Shown piece by piece: positions 9,226 to 19,549 of a DNA stretch of 64,000 nt. Positions within the stretch are counted from its first letter, which is position 1, and the number at the start of each line of letters is the position of its first letter. Where the stretch lies: assembly GCA_021773175.1 (NCBI GenBank), contig JAJFKO010000067.1:1-64000 (forward strand). The letters run 5' to 3'. Source of the DNA: Gammaproteobacteria bacterium (GTDB lineage: Bacteria; Pseudomonadota; Gammaproteobacteria; JAJFKO01). Below the pieces are notes generated by a model. It worked only from the letters and a program-made list of their open reading frames with translations. It searched no databases and was not told the origin of the DNA. The position numbers and the translations under genes are program-made.

Positions 9226-11052
9226 TTATTCTACAGTTACTGATTTAGCCAAGTTTCGCGGTTGATCCACATCAGTGCCTTTTAATACAGCAACATGATA
9301 GGCTAATAACTGCAATGGAATTGTATATAGAATTGGTGCTAAAATTTCAGGGAAATCTGGCATAGTAATCACCGTAATACCTGCTTCTGCATTTTTATAT
9401 TTCTTATCTGCAAATAAATATAATTGACCGCCTCGCGCTTTCACTTCTGCTAAATTCGAACATAACTTATCATAAAGCTTATTATTAGGAACAATTGCAA
9501 TAATTGGCATAGCATCATCCACTAAAGCTAATGGTCCATGCTTTAATTCACCTGCGGGATAAGCCTCTGCATGTATATAAGATATTTCTTTTAATTTAAG
9601 TGCGCCTTCAAGAGCAACAGGAAATTGAATACCACGCCCTAGAAATAATGCATGATGTTTATCGACAAATTGTTGTGACAACTCAGCAATCTGACTGTCT
9701 AATTCTAATATTGTTTCTGTATGTTTTGGTAAGTCGCGTATAGCTGCCACAATCTCAGCCTCTTGCTGTTCTGTCAAACCATGGCGTCGCGCTAATGCGA
9801 CAGTTACTAGTAGTAATGCAACAAGTTGCGTTGTAAAAGCTTTCGTGGATGCCACACCAATTTCGGTACCAGCATAAGTCATCACGGTTAAATCAGACTC
9901 TCGTGGTAATGAACTTTCTGGCACGTTACAAATAGCAAGATAAGCTGTATAACCTGATTTTTTTGCTTTGTGTAGTGCAGCTAACGTATCTGCAGTTTCG
10001 CCAGACTGCGAAATTGTCAAAAATAACGCTCCCGACTCAACAATAACATCACGATAACGATACTCACTGGCAATATCTACTAAACAAGGAATACCAGCGA
10101 TACTTTCTAACCAATGTTTTGCAATTAAGCCGGCATGATAGCTTGTACCGCAAGCAACAATTTGCACTCGCTGTACTTTCTTAAAAATTGTTTCCGCTTC
10201 TGTGCCAAATATTGCATCGAGAACATGTGTTGTATGCAACCGACCATTAAGTGTTGCTCGAATAGCTTCAGGCTGTTCAAAAATTTCTTTTAACATAAAA
10301 TGCCGAAATTCACCTCGACTAGTTGCTTCATAGGCTTGCGCAGATTGTTTAATTTCACGCTCAACTTTTTTACCTTTATCATCATAAATTGTAATATTAT
10401 CACGACTGATATCTGCGACATCACCTTCATTTAGATGGATAAAACGTTGTGTGACAGGTAATAATGCCAATTGATCTGAAGCAATGAAATTTTCATTAAA
10501 ACCTAAACCAATAACGAGAGGACTACCTTGTCTAATAGCAATCAATCGATCAGGTTCGTGACTATGAATAATACCTAGCGCAAAAGCACCATCTAGTTTC
10601 TTTACTGTCCGCTTGATAGCTTCCATAAAGTCACCAGTCTTTTCAAAATAATAATGCAGACCATGAACAATAATTTCGGTGTCCGTATCAGAGCTAAAGG
10701 TATAGCCTTTAGCTAGTAGTTGGGCTTTTAAGTCAGCATGATTTTCAATAATACCATTATGCACAAGAGCAATATCATCACCAGACATATGTGGGTGCGC
10801 ATTCTTGGTATTTGGCACGCCATGCGTTGCCCAACGCGTATGTGCAACACCTGTTCCGCCGGGTAAATCTGTTTTCTCACATAACTCAACAAGCTTAGCA
10901 ACTTTACCTTGTGTACGCACACGTGTTATAGCTTGGTCATGAAGTATTGCGACACCAGCAGAATCATAGCCGCGATATTCTAAACACTTTAAGCCTTGTA
11001 ATAAAATTGGTAATACATCACGTTGTGCTACAGCACCGACTATTCCGCACAT
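9226..11052 (-). CDS. glmS: Glutamine--fructose-6-phosphate aminotransferase (isomerizing)
   Basis: This 608-residue enzyme makes glucosamine-6-phosphate from fructose-6-phosphate and glutamine, the first committed step toward UDP-GlcNAc. It begins MCGIVGAV, so Cys2 is the glutaminase nucleophile after Met removal. The glutaminase domain has RGYDSAG and HTRWATHG, and two SIS domains follow, with CGTSYHAG and GVASTKAF. The C-terminus ends in the expected LAKSVTVE. The start has an excellent AAGGAGC site seven bases upstream. It lies 18 bases downstream of glmU, the usual gammaproteobacterial pairing. I saw no glmS ribozyme in the short gap, as expected for this group. Full length and very confident. 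Confidence 0.98.
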   Translation of the reverse strand: MCGIVGAVAQRDVLPILLQGLKCLEYRGYDSAGVAILHDQAITRVRTQGKVAKLVELCEKTDLPGGTGVAHTRWATHGVPNTKNAHPHMSGDDIALVHNGIIENHADLKAQLLAKGYTFSSDTDTEIIVHGLHYYFEKTGDFMEAIKRTVKKLDGAFALGIIHSHEPDRLIAIRQGSPLVIGLGFNENFIASDQLALLPVTQRFIHLNEGDVADISRDNITIYDDKGKKVEREIKQSAQAYEATSRGEFRHFMLKEIFEQPEAIRATLNGRLHTTHVLDAIFGTEAETIFKKVQRVQIVACGTSYHAGLIAKHWLESIAGIPCLVDIASEYRYRDVIVESGALFLTISQSGETADTLAALHKAKKSGYTAYLAICNVPESSLPRESDLTVMTYAGTEIGVASTKAFTTQLVALLLVTVALARRHGLTEQQEAEIVAAIRDLPKHTETILELDSQIAELSQQFVDKHHALFLGRGIQFPVALEGALKLKEISYIHAEAYPAGELKHGPLALVDDAMPIIAIVPNNKLYDKLCSNLAEVKARGGQLYLFADKKYKNAEAGITVITMPDFPEILAPILYTIPLQLLAYHVAVLKGTDVDQPRNLAKSVTVE

Positions 11053-11070
11053 GTTCTTAGCTCCTTTAAT

Positions 11071-12429
11071 CTATTTTTTTGGTGGTTGCCAATCTTCAAC
11101 AACAACTTGCTGCTTTTTACAAATCGTTAATTTGTCAGCAGGTGCATCTTTACTAATTGTAGCACCACTGCCAATATAAGCATTCTTACCTATTGTGACT
11201 GGCGCAATTAATTGTGTATCTGAACCAATAAAAGCACCATCTTCGATAATAGTTTGCCGTTTATTGACACCATCATAATTACAAGTAATGGTGCCAGCAC
11301 CAACATTAACTTCACGGCCAATGATCGCATCGCCAATATAACTTAAATGCGGCACTTTAGATTTTTCGGCAATACGTGTCTTTTTAATTTCAACAAAATT
11401 ACCAAGCTTAACCTCATCTGCCAACTCTGTCCCAGGTCGAACTCGAGCATAAGGACCAATCACACAAGCATTACCAATAATTGCATCATCTAGTATACAA
11501 TTTGCTTTAATCTCAACATTATCAGCAATACTAACATCCTTTAATTCACAGTTTGGACCAATACGACAATTCTTTCCGACTCTAACTTTTCCGGAGAAAA
11601 TAACATTAATATCAACTTCTGTATCTTGGCCAATTTCAACATCACCTCTAACATCAAAACGATTAGGATCTGCGAGTGTTACGCCTTGTAACATAAAATT
11701 TTCAGCTTGCTCTAATTGATAGAAACGTTCCAACTCCGCTAATTGTTTACGCGTATTGATGCCATGCACTTCATAATGTTTTTGGGCTTTGACGGCATGA
11801 ATTGGATGTTGGTTTGCTGCAGCCATAGCGATAATATCTGTTAAATAATATTCTTCTTGAGCATTGTGATTTTTTAATTGCGGCAACCATTCTTTAAGTA
11901 ACTTCGCAGGCGCAGTAATAATGCCAGAATTAATTTCACATATTTTTTGTTGTTCTGCCGTGGCATCGCGTTCTTCAACAATATTCGTAACATTATTTTC
12001 GGCATCACGAATAATTCGCCCCAAACCATGCGGATTAGGAAAATCGGCAGTGACAACACCAATACTATTATTACATGTTTGCTTAAGTACGTTTTGTAAA
12101 GTCTGTTGTTTTATCAGAGGGCAGTCACCAACTAAAGTTAATATTTGGTGATCATCAGGAATTAAGGGCAGGACTTGTAATACGGCATGACCCGTACCTA
12201 ATAACTCTTCCTGCAAAACCCAATGCACTTTTTCTGCCTGTAATTGTTCTCGGACTTGCTCACCCCCATGACCATAGACAACATACACATTATCTTTGGC
12301 TATAGCTTTTGCAGCACTGATCATATGAGCAAGAATAGGCTTTCCCGCAATTTTATGTAAGACTTTTGGTAATGCAGAATACATGCGTTTACCTTGACCG
12401 GCAGCAAGTATGATAACGCTATATTCCAT
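11071..12429 (-). CDS. glmU: Bifunctional N-acetylglucosamine-1-phosphate uridyltransferase / glucosamine-1-phosphate acetyltransferase
   Basis: This 452-residue protein catalyses the last two steps of UDP-GlcNAc synthesis. The N-terminal pyrophosphorylase domain has LAAGQGKRMYSALPKVLHKI near residue 8. The C-terminal half is a left-handed beta helix of hexapeptide repeats, containing GAGTITCNYDG and the acetyltransferase region around HLSYIGDAIIG. The length matches E. coli GlmU (456). An AGGAAATAGGATT sequence precedes the ATG. With glmS downstream and amgK-murU elsewhere in the window, the locus covers both new synthesis and recycling of amino-sugar precursors for peptidoglycan and LPS. 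A palindromic repeat separates it from cbpA. Confidence 0.97.
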   Translation of the reverse strand: MEYSVIILAAGQGKRMYSALPKVLHKIAGKPILAHMISAAKAIAKDNVYVVYGHGGEQVREQLQAEKVHWVLQEELLGTGHAVLQVLPLIPDDHQILTLVGDCPLIKQQTLQNVLKQTCNNSIGVVTADFPNPHGLGRIIRDAENNVTNIVEERDATAEQQKICEINSGIITAPAKLLKEWLPQLKNHNAQEEYYLTDIIAMAAANQHPIHAVKAQKHYEVHGINTRKQLAELERFYQLEQAENFMLQGVTLADPNRFDVRGDVEIGQDTEVDINVIFSGKVRVGKNCRIGPNCELKDVSIADNVEIKANCILDDAIIGNACVIGPYARVRPGTELADEVKLGNFVEIKKTRIAEKSKVPHLSYIGDAIIGREVNVGAGTITCNYDGVNKRQTIIEDGAFIGSDTQLIAPVTIGKNAYIGSGATISKDAPADKLTICKKQQVVVEDWQPPKK

Positions 12430-12449
12430 AATCCTATTTCCTCTGTTAC

Positions 12450-12501
12450 AAGACTTACGCTAAACATCATTGCCTCGACCTTGGTGTTTAGTGTAAGTCC
12501 T
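12450..12501. repeat. Dispersed palindromic repeat, copy 1
   Basis: The arms agacttacgctaaacatc (12451-12468) and ggtgtttagtgtaagtcc (12483-12500) are imperfect reverse complements, with a short loop that contains tgcctcgacc. The reverse complement of this element matches the element at 18621-18667, including the caaggtcgaggc/caaggtcgaagc core, so it is a dispersed element and not a one-off hairpin. Lying between cbpA and glmU, it could fold in RNA and attenuate or stabilise the transcript. Confidence 0.7.
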
Positions 12502-12505
12502 ATAT

Positions 12506-13456
12506 TTAATTAAATATAGAACGCGGATCAAAATCCTTACTATCTTCAGCCATACATGTATAAATGTCGCGTATATTATCATTGTCAGCCGGAGGTGTAT
12601 GTATTTCTAATACAATATATTGGTCGCCGCTCTCACCTTTTGCATTCGTAAGTCCTTTACCTTTAAGCCGAAGTTTTTTAGCAGATTGCGATCCTTTCGG
12701 AATCTTTAACTCTACTTTGCCTTTAAGCGTTGGTACTGTAACTTTTTCACCTAAAGCTGCTTCCCATGGAGTAATGGGCAGATTTAAATATAAATCACGG
12801 CCTTCAAGTCGAAAGAATTTATGTGCTTTTATATTTATTTTTAAATATAAATCGCCATTGGGTCCGCCACCCATTCCAGGTTGACCGAGTCCACTAAGTC
12901 TAATCTTTTGTCCATTCGCAACACCTGCTGGTATCTTTACATTCACGGTTCGTGTTTTTGCACCAGGTTGTTGCAAACTAATGGCCTGTTGTGATCCATT
13001 CGCGGCATCTTCTAAACTAATACTAATTTCACTTTGCGCATCTTGTCCAGGTGCTTGCTGATTAAAGCCACGACTGTAATTACGACCACGGCGAGTCTTT
13101 TGCTGAAAACCACCACCAAATAAACTTTCAAAAAAATCACTAAAGCCGCCCATACCTTCATCGCTAAAGCCTCTGTCCGCACCATGAGAATGCATCTGAG
13201 AATCCCAGCCAGGAGGCTTTGAAAAGTTTTGTCCGTTTTGCCAGTTACTACCAAGCTGATTATAGGCAGCACGTTTTTCAGCGTCTTTTAATACCTCATA
13301 AGCTTCCTGGACTTCTTTAAATTTATCTTCGGCATTAGGTTCTTTACTAACATCAGGATGATATTTTCGCGCTAACTTTCTGTATTGTTTTTTAATAGCG
13401 GCATCATCAGCATCACGACTCACGCCTAATAAATCATAATAATCTTTATATTCCAT
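12506..13456 (-). CDS. cbpA: DnaJ-class co-chaperone, CbpA-like
   Basis: This 316-residue protein has an N-terminal J domain ([30 protein letters not shown] loop at about residues 33-36), which stimulates DnaK ATPase activity. A Gly/Phe-rich linker follows (about 100-140), then the two beta-rich C-terminal substrate-binding domains. It has no CxxCxGxG zinc repeats, which separates it from DnaJ and fits CbpA. The length is close to E. coli CbpA (306). A GAAGGTGAT site precedes the ATG and the gene starts directly after the methyltransferase stop. It probably acts in cytoplasmic protein quality control. Confidence 0.92.
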   Translation of the reverse strand: MEYKDYYDLLGVSRDADDAAIKKQYRKLARKYHPDVSKEPNAEDKFKEVQEAYEVLKDAEKRAAYNQLGSNWQNGQNFSKPPGWDSQMHSHGADRGFSDEGMGGFSDFFESLFGGGFQQKTRRGRNYSRGFNQQAPGQDAQSEISISLEDAANGSQQAISLQQPGAKTRTVNVKIPAGVANGQKIRLSGLGQPGMGGGPNGDLYLKINIKAHKFFRLEGRDLYLNLPITPWEAALGEKVTVPTLKGKVELKIPKGSQSAKKLRLKGKGLTNAKGESGDQYIVLEIHTPPADNDNIRDIYTCMAEDSKDFDPRSIFN

Positions 13457-13458
13457 GA

Positions 13459-14049
13459 CTAATCACCTTCAGTACTCGGTAATTTACGATAACACCAGAT
13501 TGTAGCGGGCGGTAAATTACGCCAAACACGCACCACGGGCTTACCATAACAACCACACTGTTTTAATAGATATTCAGGAACAGGGGACTGCAAACCATAA
13601 GTAAATTGTAAAAATTTATTATCATCATTCAATAAATTTAGCGTTTGTCGAACAATCACATCGCGTATTTCTTGATCTAAAGATAACAGCGGTAAACCAG
13701 AAACAATACTATTAATAGTTTTTATATGATGTTCTTCCATGATTTTTTCCAGTCGCATAGCATTATCATTAAGAATAATGACGTCTGGAAAACGCCGCGA
13801 CAGCATACGACAAAAACGTTGTTCACGCTCGATAACATACAATCGATCTGACGCTAGCTGACTAAGTAAAATTGCTTTGGTAAGACGACCAGTGCCACCC
13901 CCTAATTCGAGAATGGCACCAGCTTTTTCTGTATCTATTTGTGATGCGATGGCACGCGCTAAAATGCGACTGCTTGGAAAAACAGCTCCAACAGAACGTG
14001 GCGATTGTAACCATCGCAAAAAAAATATAACTTGTTCTTTAACTAGCAA
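13459..14049 (-). CDS. SAM-dependent methyltransferase, PmtA-like (phospholipid N-methyltransferase type)
   Basis: This 196-residue protein begins with [20 protein letters not shown], the pattern found ahead of the SAM-binding motif in PmtA-like and rRNA-dimethylase-like enzymes. The glycine motif [16 protein letters not shown] follows near residue 42, then VIEREQRF. The start is a TTG: the in-frame stop immediately upstream (14059-14061, also the end of the previous gene) excludes ATG alternatives upstream, and AGGAAAG lies five to six bases before it. It may methylate phosphatidylethanolamine toward phosphatidylcholine, which intracellular Legionellales often use, but substrate specificity cannot be read directly. 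Confidence 0.78.
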   Translation of the reverse strand: MLVKEQVIFFLRWLQSPRSVGAVFPSSRILARAIASQIDTEKAGAILELGGGTGRLTKAILLSQLASDRLYVIEREQRFCRMLSRRFPDVIILNDNAMRLEKIMEEHHIKTINSIVSGLPLLSLDQEIRDVIVRQTLNLLNDDNKFLQFTYGLQSPVPEYLLKQCGCYGKPVVRVWRNLPPATIWCYRKLPSTEGD

Positions 14050-14058
14050 AGTACTTTC

Positions 14059-14349
14059 CTAGGCGTCTTCGTCTAACCACTCTTGCAAAACACCGATAAG
14101 ATTCGTTGCTTGATCTTTACTAGAAATATTAAATTTAGACTGCATACGATACATATTATTACGCTTTTGATAACGTCGAATCGTAAATTTAATGGGACCA
14201 TATTCTTCAGTTGAACGGTTCCAATCTTGATATTTATATACGATAGTAGACCAAGCACCTTTGCTTAAAATCTTCTTATCTAATTCTTTTACTGTAACTA
14301 AACCATCTTCTTCGTATTGTACAGTTAACTCATCTACAGTTGCAGCCAT
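14059..14349 (-). CDS. Small conserved protein of unknown function
   Basis: This 96-residue soluble protein contains KGAWSTIVYKYQDWNR and YGPIKFTIRRYQKRNN, then a QSKFNISSKDQA segment. I recognise this pattern from uncharacterised proteins in several proteobacterial groups, but know no function. It is mixed charged and aromatic with no membrane segment or signal peptide. Its ATG shares a base with the guaC stop (TAATG), so it is translationally coupled to guaC. The methyltransferase TTG follows its stop by nine bases. The gene is real by context and conservation, but its role is unknown. Confidence 0.75.
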   Translation of the reverse strand: MAATVDELTVQYEEDGLVTVKELDKKILSKGAWSTIVYKYQDWNRSTEEYGPIKFTIRRYQKRNNMYRMQSKFNISSKDQATNLIGVLQEWLDEDA

Positions 14350-15413
14350 TAGCGATCTCCTATTGAATCAGTAATTAATGTTGTATTGAATATTTCATTT
14401 ATCTGTTGACTAACTCGAATGAATGTCGTGCGCTTTGATAATTCTTTTAATGTCTGCGCGCCAACATAGGTACATGATGAACGTAAGCCTCCTAGAACAT
14501 CTAACACAGTATCGGTAACCGGGCCTCGATAAGGAACATAAACAGACTTACCTTCGCTAGCACGATAATCAGCAATTTTGCCATGATATTTATTCATTGC
14601 TTCCGTCGAACTCATACCATAAAAACGTTTATACTGTTTACCATTTTTCTCAATAACCTCACCGGTCGATTCATCATGGCCGCCAAACATGCCACCAAGC
14701 ATAACAAAATCAGCACCAGCAGCAAAGGCCTTGGCAATATCACCAGGCACTGTGCAACCACCATCAGCACAAACCAAACCTTTTAATCCATGTGCAGCAT
14801 CCGCGCATTCAATAATCGCAGATAATTGTGGATAACCAACACCTGTTTTACTGCGCGTTGTACAAACAGAACCGGGACCAATACCAATCTTTACGATATC
14901 TGCTCCTGAGATTATTAATTCTTCTACCATTTCACCAGTGACGACATTACCAGCCATAATCACATGCTGCGGAAATGCCGCGCGAACTTTACGTACAAAA
15001 TTCACAAAATGTTGGCTATAACCATTCGCCACATCTAGACAAATCATTTGTACGCCGACATTTTCAATAATATTTTGTAAGTTATTAAAATCCTTTTCAC
15101 CAGTACCAGAAGACACAAAACAATAATTTAATGCTTCAGGATTTTCACGTAAAAAACTCAACCAATCGGCTTCTAACATAAATTTATGTGTAGCGGTGAG
15201 TAATTGATGTTGGCCCAAAACTTTAGCCATTGCCAACGTTCCAGTATGATCCATATTTGATGCAATGATCGGAACACCAGACCAAGTTTGATCAGAATGC
15301 TTAAATTTAAATTCACGAACTAAATCAACTTCGGCACGAGAGGTGAGAGTACTTCTTTTCGGTCGGATTAATACATCTTTAAAATCTAACTTCACTTCTT
15401 GTTCTATGCGCAT
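14349..15413 (-). CDS. guaC: GMP reductase
   Basis: This 354-residue protein converts GMP to IMP with NADPH, returning guanine nucleotides to the adenine branch. It shows [15 protein letters not shown] at the N-terminus, the catalytic Cys loop [19 protein letters not shown], and the flap motif [12 protein letters not shown]. It lacks the inserted CBS pair found in IMP dehydrogenase, and its length matches E. coli GuaC (347). A TAAGAGGCAAAC leader with a good ribosome site precedes the ATG. It lies between a NIF3-like gene and the small coupled gene at 14059. Confidence 0.95.
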   Translation of the reverse strand: MRIEQEVKLDFKDVLIRPKRSTLTSRAEVDLVREFKFKHSDQTWSGVPIIASNMDHTGTLAMAKVLGQHQLLTATHKFMLEADWLSFLRENPEALNYCFVSSGTGEKDFNNLQNIIENVGVQMICLDVANGYSQHFVNFVRKVRAAFPQHVIMAGNVVTGEMVEELIISGADIVKIGIGPGSVCTTRSKTGVGYPQLSAIIECADAAHGLKGLVCADGGCTVPGDIAKAFAAGADFVMLGGMFGGHDESTGEVIEKNGKQYKRFYGMSSTEAMNKYHGKIADYRASEGKSVYVPYRGPVTDTVLDVLGGLRSSCTYVGAQTLKELSKRTTFIRVSQQINEIFNTTLITDSIGDR

Positions 15414-15422
15414 GTTTGCCTC

Positions 15423-15740
15423 TTACTCATCTATATCTACTAGTTGCCAAATACCAAACGCCGGTTCTTCATAGGGATGAGCTGCTTTCATTGCCGCTAC
15501 CACATCCTTTATTACTATCTCTTCGCAAATAAGTTCAACTTTATACTCTGCAACCTGACTAATGAGTCCTTGTTCCCCAATATGAGGAGAACTATTTTCT
15601 AGTGGACGAAATTGCCCTTTCCCCAATGTCTGCCAAGCAACACTATCATAGTTAGCAAACTTACCAGCACCTTTGGCAAACATCGCCTGCTTAACTTCTT
15701 CAAGATGTGATTCTGGCACATAAAAATAGATTTTATACAT
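15423..15740 (-). CDS. NIF3/YqfO-like (CutA-fold) protein
   Basis: This 105-residue protein matches the short stand-alone YqfO-like domain that in other bacteria is inserted in NIF3-family proteins. It begins MYKIYFYVPESHLEEVK, has GAGKFANYDSVAWQTLGKGQFRPL, and ends with the typical AAHPYEEPAFGIW motif. The fold is ferredoxin-like. No biochemical role is established that I can cite with confidence. It is the first gene of the long minus-strand series and is divergent from tsaC, with 67 bases between the starts. Confidence 0.85.
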   Translation of the reverse strand: MYKIYFYVPESHLEEVKQAMFAKGAGKFANYDSVAWQTLGKGQFRPLENSSPHIGEQGLISQVAEYKVELICEEIVIKDVVAAMKAAHPYEEPAFGIWQLVDIDE

Positions 15741-15807
15741 TAATTCATTCCAGTAAGATAGGAGCTAATATCCATTACTTTAATCACTCTTCGAAATGCG
15801 AGCTATT

Positions 15808-16365
15808 ATGACAAAAGATTCACAAATCTTACAAGCTATCTCTACTTTAAAAATAGGCGGTATTATCGCCTACCCAACAGAAGCTGTCTACGGTTTAGGC
15901 TGCGATCCTTATAACCAGCAAGCAGTAACAAACTTACTCCAATTAAAACAACGCGATACAGATAAGGGGTTGATTTTATTATTAAATAACTGGGAGCAAG
16001 TATGGCAATTAACCACAATTATTGAGAATACTTTACAACAACGCTTACGAGATACCTGGCCAGGAGCCATTACTTGGTTATTACCTGCAAATAAACAAGT
16101 CCCAATTTGGATTAAAGGTGAGCATAATACAGTTGCCATACGCATGACCGCTCACCCTCTTGCCAAGCAATTATGCCAGCAATGGGGAAAACCATTAGTC
16201 TCAAGCAGTGCTAATATTGCCCAACGACAACCTACAACAAGCGTTGCTGAACTCAAGCAACAATTTCCAACTGGTATAGATTATATTCTTGAAGGGAGTC
16301 TGGGCGATTTAACAAAACCCACAGAAATTCGTGATTTACTAACAGGAAAAATTATCAGGAAATAA
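15808..16365 (+). CDS. tsaC: Threonylcarbamoyl-AMP synthase
   Basis: TsaC makes threonylcarbamoyl-AMP for the universal t6A37 tRNA modification. The protein (185 residues from the ATG at 15808; an ATG four codons earlier is also possible) has GGIIAYPTEAVYGLGCDPYN near the N-terminus, KQRDTDKGLIL, the nucleotide-binding PGAITWLLPA and the SSSANIA motif. It is the short TsaC/YrdC form without the extra C-terminal Sua5 domain. hemF follows after a 95-base gap in the same direction. Confidence 0.93.
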   Translation: MTKDSQILQAISTLKIGGIIAYPTEAVYGLGCDPYNQQAVTNLLQLKQRDTDKGLILLLNNWEQVWQLTTIIENTLQQRLRDTWPGAITWLLPANKQVPIWIKGEHNTVAIRMTAHPLAKQLCQQWGKPLVSSSANIAQRQPTTSVAELKQQFPTGIDYILEGSLGDLTKPTEIRDLLTGKIIRK

Positions 16366-16442
16366 AGATCGTTTATTGATGTAAATCATTTTCGCATCTG
16401 GGCAAGCAGTATAATTTTTGTTAGGCTTACTAACTAAATTAA

Positions 16443-17385
<943 letters not shown>

Positions 17386-17802
17386 TCATTTCTTTTTTGC
17401 TAGTGCTTGAGGTTTATGTGGATTCCCCGTATTTCCTTGTTGAGGAGGAGGATTTGATGATATTAAACTACTGGATAAGTATGGTTTTAAATCTTGATCA
17501 GAGATAATCTCATTATATTGACTATCGCTTATCACTTGAGTTTGTTTAAAGAGTGTTAGAGCATCAAAAATAGATGCCTCAAATCTTATTTCTTTTCCTT
17601 CTTTTGCAAACTTTAATTGTAAAGAAGATTGAGGATCCGCCATACTATAGACTCTTTCTCGAGCATGTAATTTGGCAACGAAAGCTTGACAAAGTTTTTC
17701 TGCTGGAAAAGCCACTTTCATTATTAACTTTCCACCATCAAGCTCAAAAACCAAATCAGATATTCCATTTTCATTAGAATCTAACTCAAATATTTTAAAC
17801 AT
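17386..17802 (-). CDS. Unknown protein coupled to the putative phosphothreonine lyase
   Basis: This 138-residue protein has no family I recognise. It begins MFKIFELDSNENGISDLVFEL, is probably mixed alpha/beta up to about residue 100, and ends in a Pro/Gln/Asn-rich tail with a lysine-rich terminus (ALAKKK). Its ATG follows the stop of the lyase-like gene by two bases, and an AGAGAGG site lies over that stop, so the two genes are co-translated. The pairing suggests a partner, chaperone or second effector, but no residue supports a specific choice. Its base composition matches the lyase-like gene. Confidence 0.6.
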   Translation of the reverse strand: MFKIFELDSNENGISDLVFELDGGKLIMKVAFPAEKLCQAFVAKLHARERVYSMADPQSSLQLKFAKEGKEIRFEASIFDALTLFKQTQVISDSQYNEIISDQDLKPYLSSSLISSNPPPQQGNTGNPHKPQALAKKK

Positions 17803-17804
17803 TA

Positions 17805-18524
17805 TCAGCCTCTCTTTGTATTTGTTATTATCGGTTGATTTTCTTTTCTTCTAGTAATTTTATTAGCAGATAAAATCGCTATAGGAGGTTGACCTTTAAC
17901 TTTCACTTTAATCCTTTTACCATACTCTGTTTTACTCACAATAGGATCACGCTTAGGCCACGCAGCCACTTTCTCATAATATTCATTCTCATATCGATAA
18001 GTAATATAATTGCTACCAGACACTGGTTTCTCAGGTTTTTCTACAGTTCCAGATGGTCGATATCCAGGTTTTATATTAGCTTTAGTAAGTGCCATTGTAA
18101 GTTCCTGTAGAAGTTCCTGCCATTGTTCAAGCGTCTTTTCAGGATTGTGATCTGCATATATAGTTACATCTTTGCCTTCTTGACCTTCAATATCAGACAT
18201 TTTTTTATAATCTGCAATGACTTTGAATCCTGCGATATCATGCTTTGCTAAAACATCAAATACCACACTCCAAGCATGACTAAATTGTGTAGGGTCATCT
18301 TCTGGTAAGCTAATATGAAATTTCAAACCATACTCTGAAAAAAATTTTCCAACGTTGCTTGGATTATGTGTTCTTCGCATTGCTGATACAAAAATAAACT
18401 CCTGATCGCCAAGTCGCATTGCTTCATATCCATCAGATTCATTAGAAACAATACCACGTTCTCTTGTTTGCAAACTAAGAGCATGATAGCTAAATTTATT
18501 TTGCGAACTAGCGCCTGATAACAT
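17805..18524 (-). CDS. Putative phosphothreonine lyase (OspF/SpvC/HopAI1 family)
   Basis: Taking the ATG at 18524 gives 239 residues (a GTG one codon earlier is possible). The pattern matches SpvC as I know it. GLKFHISLPEDD supplies Lys68 and His70 (SpvC K104, H106). FKVIADYKKM supplies Lys101 (SpvC K136). DVTIYA supplies Tyr123 (SpvC Y158) at exactly the same 22-residue spacing. YITYRYENEY supplies Arg177 (SpvC R213, spacing 54 against 55). The positions of SpvC R148 and R220 are not conserved. This family removes phosphate from phosphothreonine in host MAP kinases by beta-elimination, leaving a dehydro residue; related domains occur in LanL lanthipeptide synthetases. No signal peptide is seen. 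A host-directed effector is the best reading, inferred without a secretion system in view. Confidence 0.72.
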   Translation of the reverse strand: MLSGASSQNKFSYHALSLQTRERGIVSNESDGYEAMRLGDQEFIFVSAMRRTHNPSNVGKFFSEYGLKFHISLPEDDPTQFSHAWSVVFDVLAKHDIAGFKVIADYKKMSDIEGQEGKDVTIYADHNPEKTLEQWQELLQELTMALTKANIKPGYRPSGTVEKPEKPVSGSNYITYRYENEYYEKVAAWPKRDPIVSKTEYGKRIKVKVKGQPPIAILSANKITRRKENQPIITNTKRG

Positions 18525-18620
18525 CACAACATTCCAGCTATTTTAACCTACATATTTTAGGTATAGCAGAAAACAGATATTTTATGATAGAAACCAGTGA
18601 AATTTAGGTTAGATATTGTT

Positions 18621-18667
18621 AGGACTTATGCTAAATCCCAAGGTCGAAGCAATTAATGTAAGTCTTG
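18621..18667. repeat. Dispersed palindromic repeat, copy 2
   Basis: The sequence begins aggacttatgctaaatccc, continues with the aaggtcgaagcaatta core and ends atgtaagtcttg. It matches the reverse complement of the element at 12450-12501 with a deletion of about 8 bases in the second arm. It supplies the last four codons and the TAA stop of the EamA transporter gene (stop at 18653-18655), so insertion appears to have replaced the original 3' end of that gene. Confidence 0.65.
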
Positions 18668-19549
18668 ATTGTTTTTTTTCATGGATTTATTACGCGTAGC
18701 AACGAACGCACCGCATAAAGCAATAATGCCCCCCAACAGTGACAATCGATTTGGTACTTCACCAATAACCAACCAACCTAGAAGAGTCGCTAAAAACGGT
18801 ACGAAATATAAATTCGTGGTAACGCGAGTAGCAGGTAAATGCTTCAAAGCATAGCTCCAAGCAGCGTAAGCAATTGCCGCCGGAAAAATACCTAAATAAA
18901 CTGCCGCTAATGTTGCACTTAATGGCGCCTGAGGAATTTGTTGAATGAGTTTAGGCAAATAAGGTAGTAAGAAAAAAGTTCCGATCCATATCGCGAAAGC
19001 AACGACTTCAATTGCATTAAATTTCCTTAGTAATGGTTTTTGTACCGTTACATATATTGAACCTAAAATGGCAGAACCTAGAATTTCTACAACACCAAAA
19101 TCAAATTTAGTATGTTCCATTTCGCCAATAGCAATACAAAATAAACCCATTAAACTGATAACAACGCCCACAACAGTAAAACGATTAACTTTTTCTTTTA
19201 AAAAAATCACAGCAATAATAATAACAAAAACTGGAACCAAACCAATGATAAAGCCTGCAATCCCAGCGGGAACAGTCATCTCGCCATAATTTAAAAAGAT
19301 ATTGTAAAGCGTAATTCCAGCAAGACCCGTGATGATTAATGGCAGAATATCTTTTGCGGCGGGTTTAATTTTTTTGGGTACCGTATAATAAAGTAAAAAA
19401 ATCGTTAGTGATGCTACTGCATAACGAAATAAAGCGAGACAACCAGGAGTATAACCATGTAACCCAATGCGAATACCAACATAAGCGGAAGCCCATAATG
19501 TTACACCAACAATGACGGCTAATTTAACGCGAGAGTTTTCTGAATCCAC
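18653..19549 (-). CDS. EamA-family (DMT) transporter
   Basis: This inner-membrane protein has about ten hydrophobic helices arranged as two EamA repeats. The first begins VTLWASAYVGIRIGLHGYTPG and the second starts near GSAILGSIYVTVQKPLL, with a late LGWLVIGEVPNRLSLLGGIIAL segment typical of the family. I chose the GTG at 19549, preceded by AGGATATAAG, giving 298 residues. An ATG ten codons earlier would lengthen the overlap with the esterase gene from 31 to 61 bases. Members export amino acids or other metabolites, or take up nucleotides or cofactors; the substrate is unknown here. The last residues (QDLH) and stop come from a dispersed repeat. Confidence 0.88.
   Translation of the reverse strand: MDSENSRVKLAVIVGVTLWASAYVGIRIGLHGYTPGCLALFRYAVASLTIFLLYYTVPKKIKPAAKDILPLIITGLAGITLYNIFLNYGEMTVPAGIAGFIIGLVPVFVIIIAVIFLKEKVNRFTVVGVVISLMGLFCIAIGEMEHTKFDFGVVEILGSAILGSIYVTVQKPLLRKFNAIEVVAFAIWIGTFFLLPYLPKLIQQIPQAPLSATLAAVYLGIFPAAIAYAAWSYALKHLPATRVTTNLYFVPFLATLLGWLVIGEVPNRLSLLGGIIALCGAFVATRNKSMKKNNQDLH

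Noticed and set aside
11040-11080. Possible glmS ribozyme
   Set aside because: The glmU-glmS gap is 18 bases, too short, and such ribozymes are a feature of other phyla.
15789-15803. Fifteen-base match (cttcgaaatgcgagc) to the reverse strand near 49079-49095
   Set aside because: A match of this length is expected by chance a few times in a window of this size.
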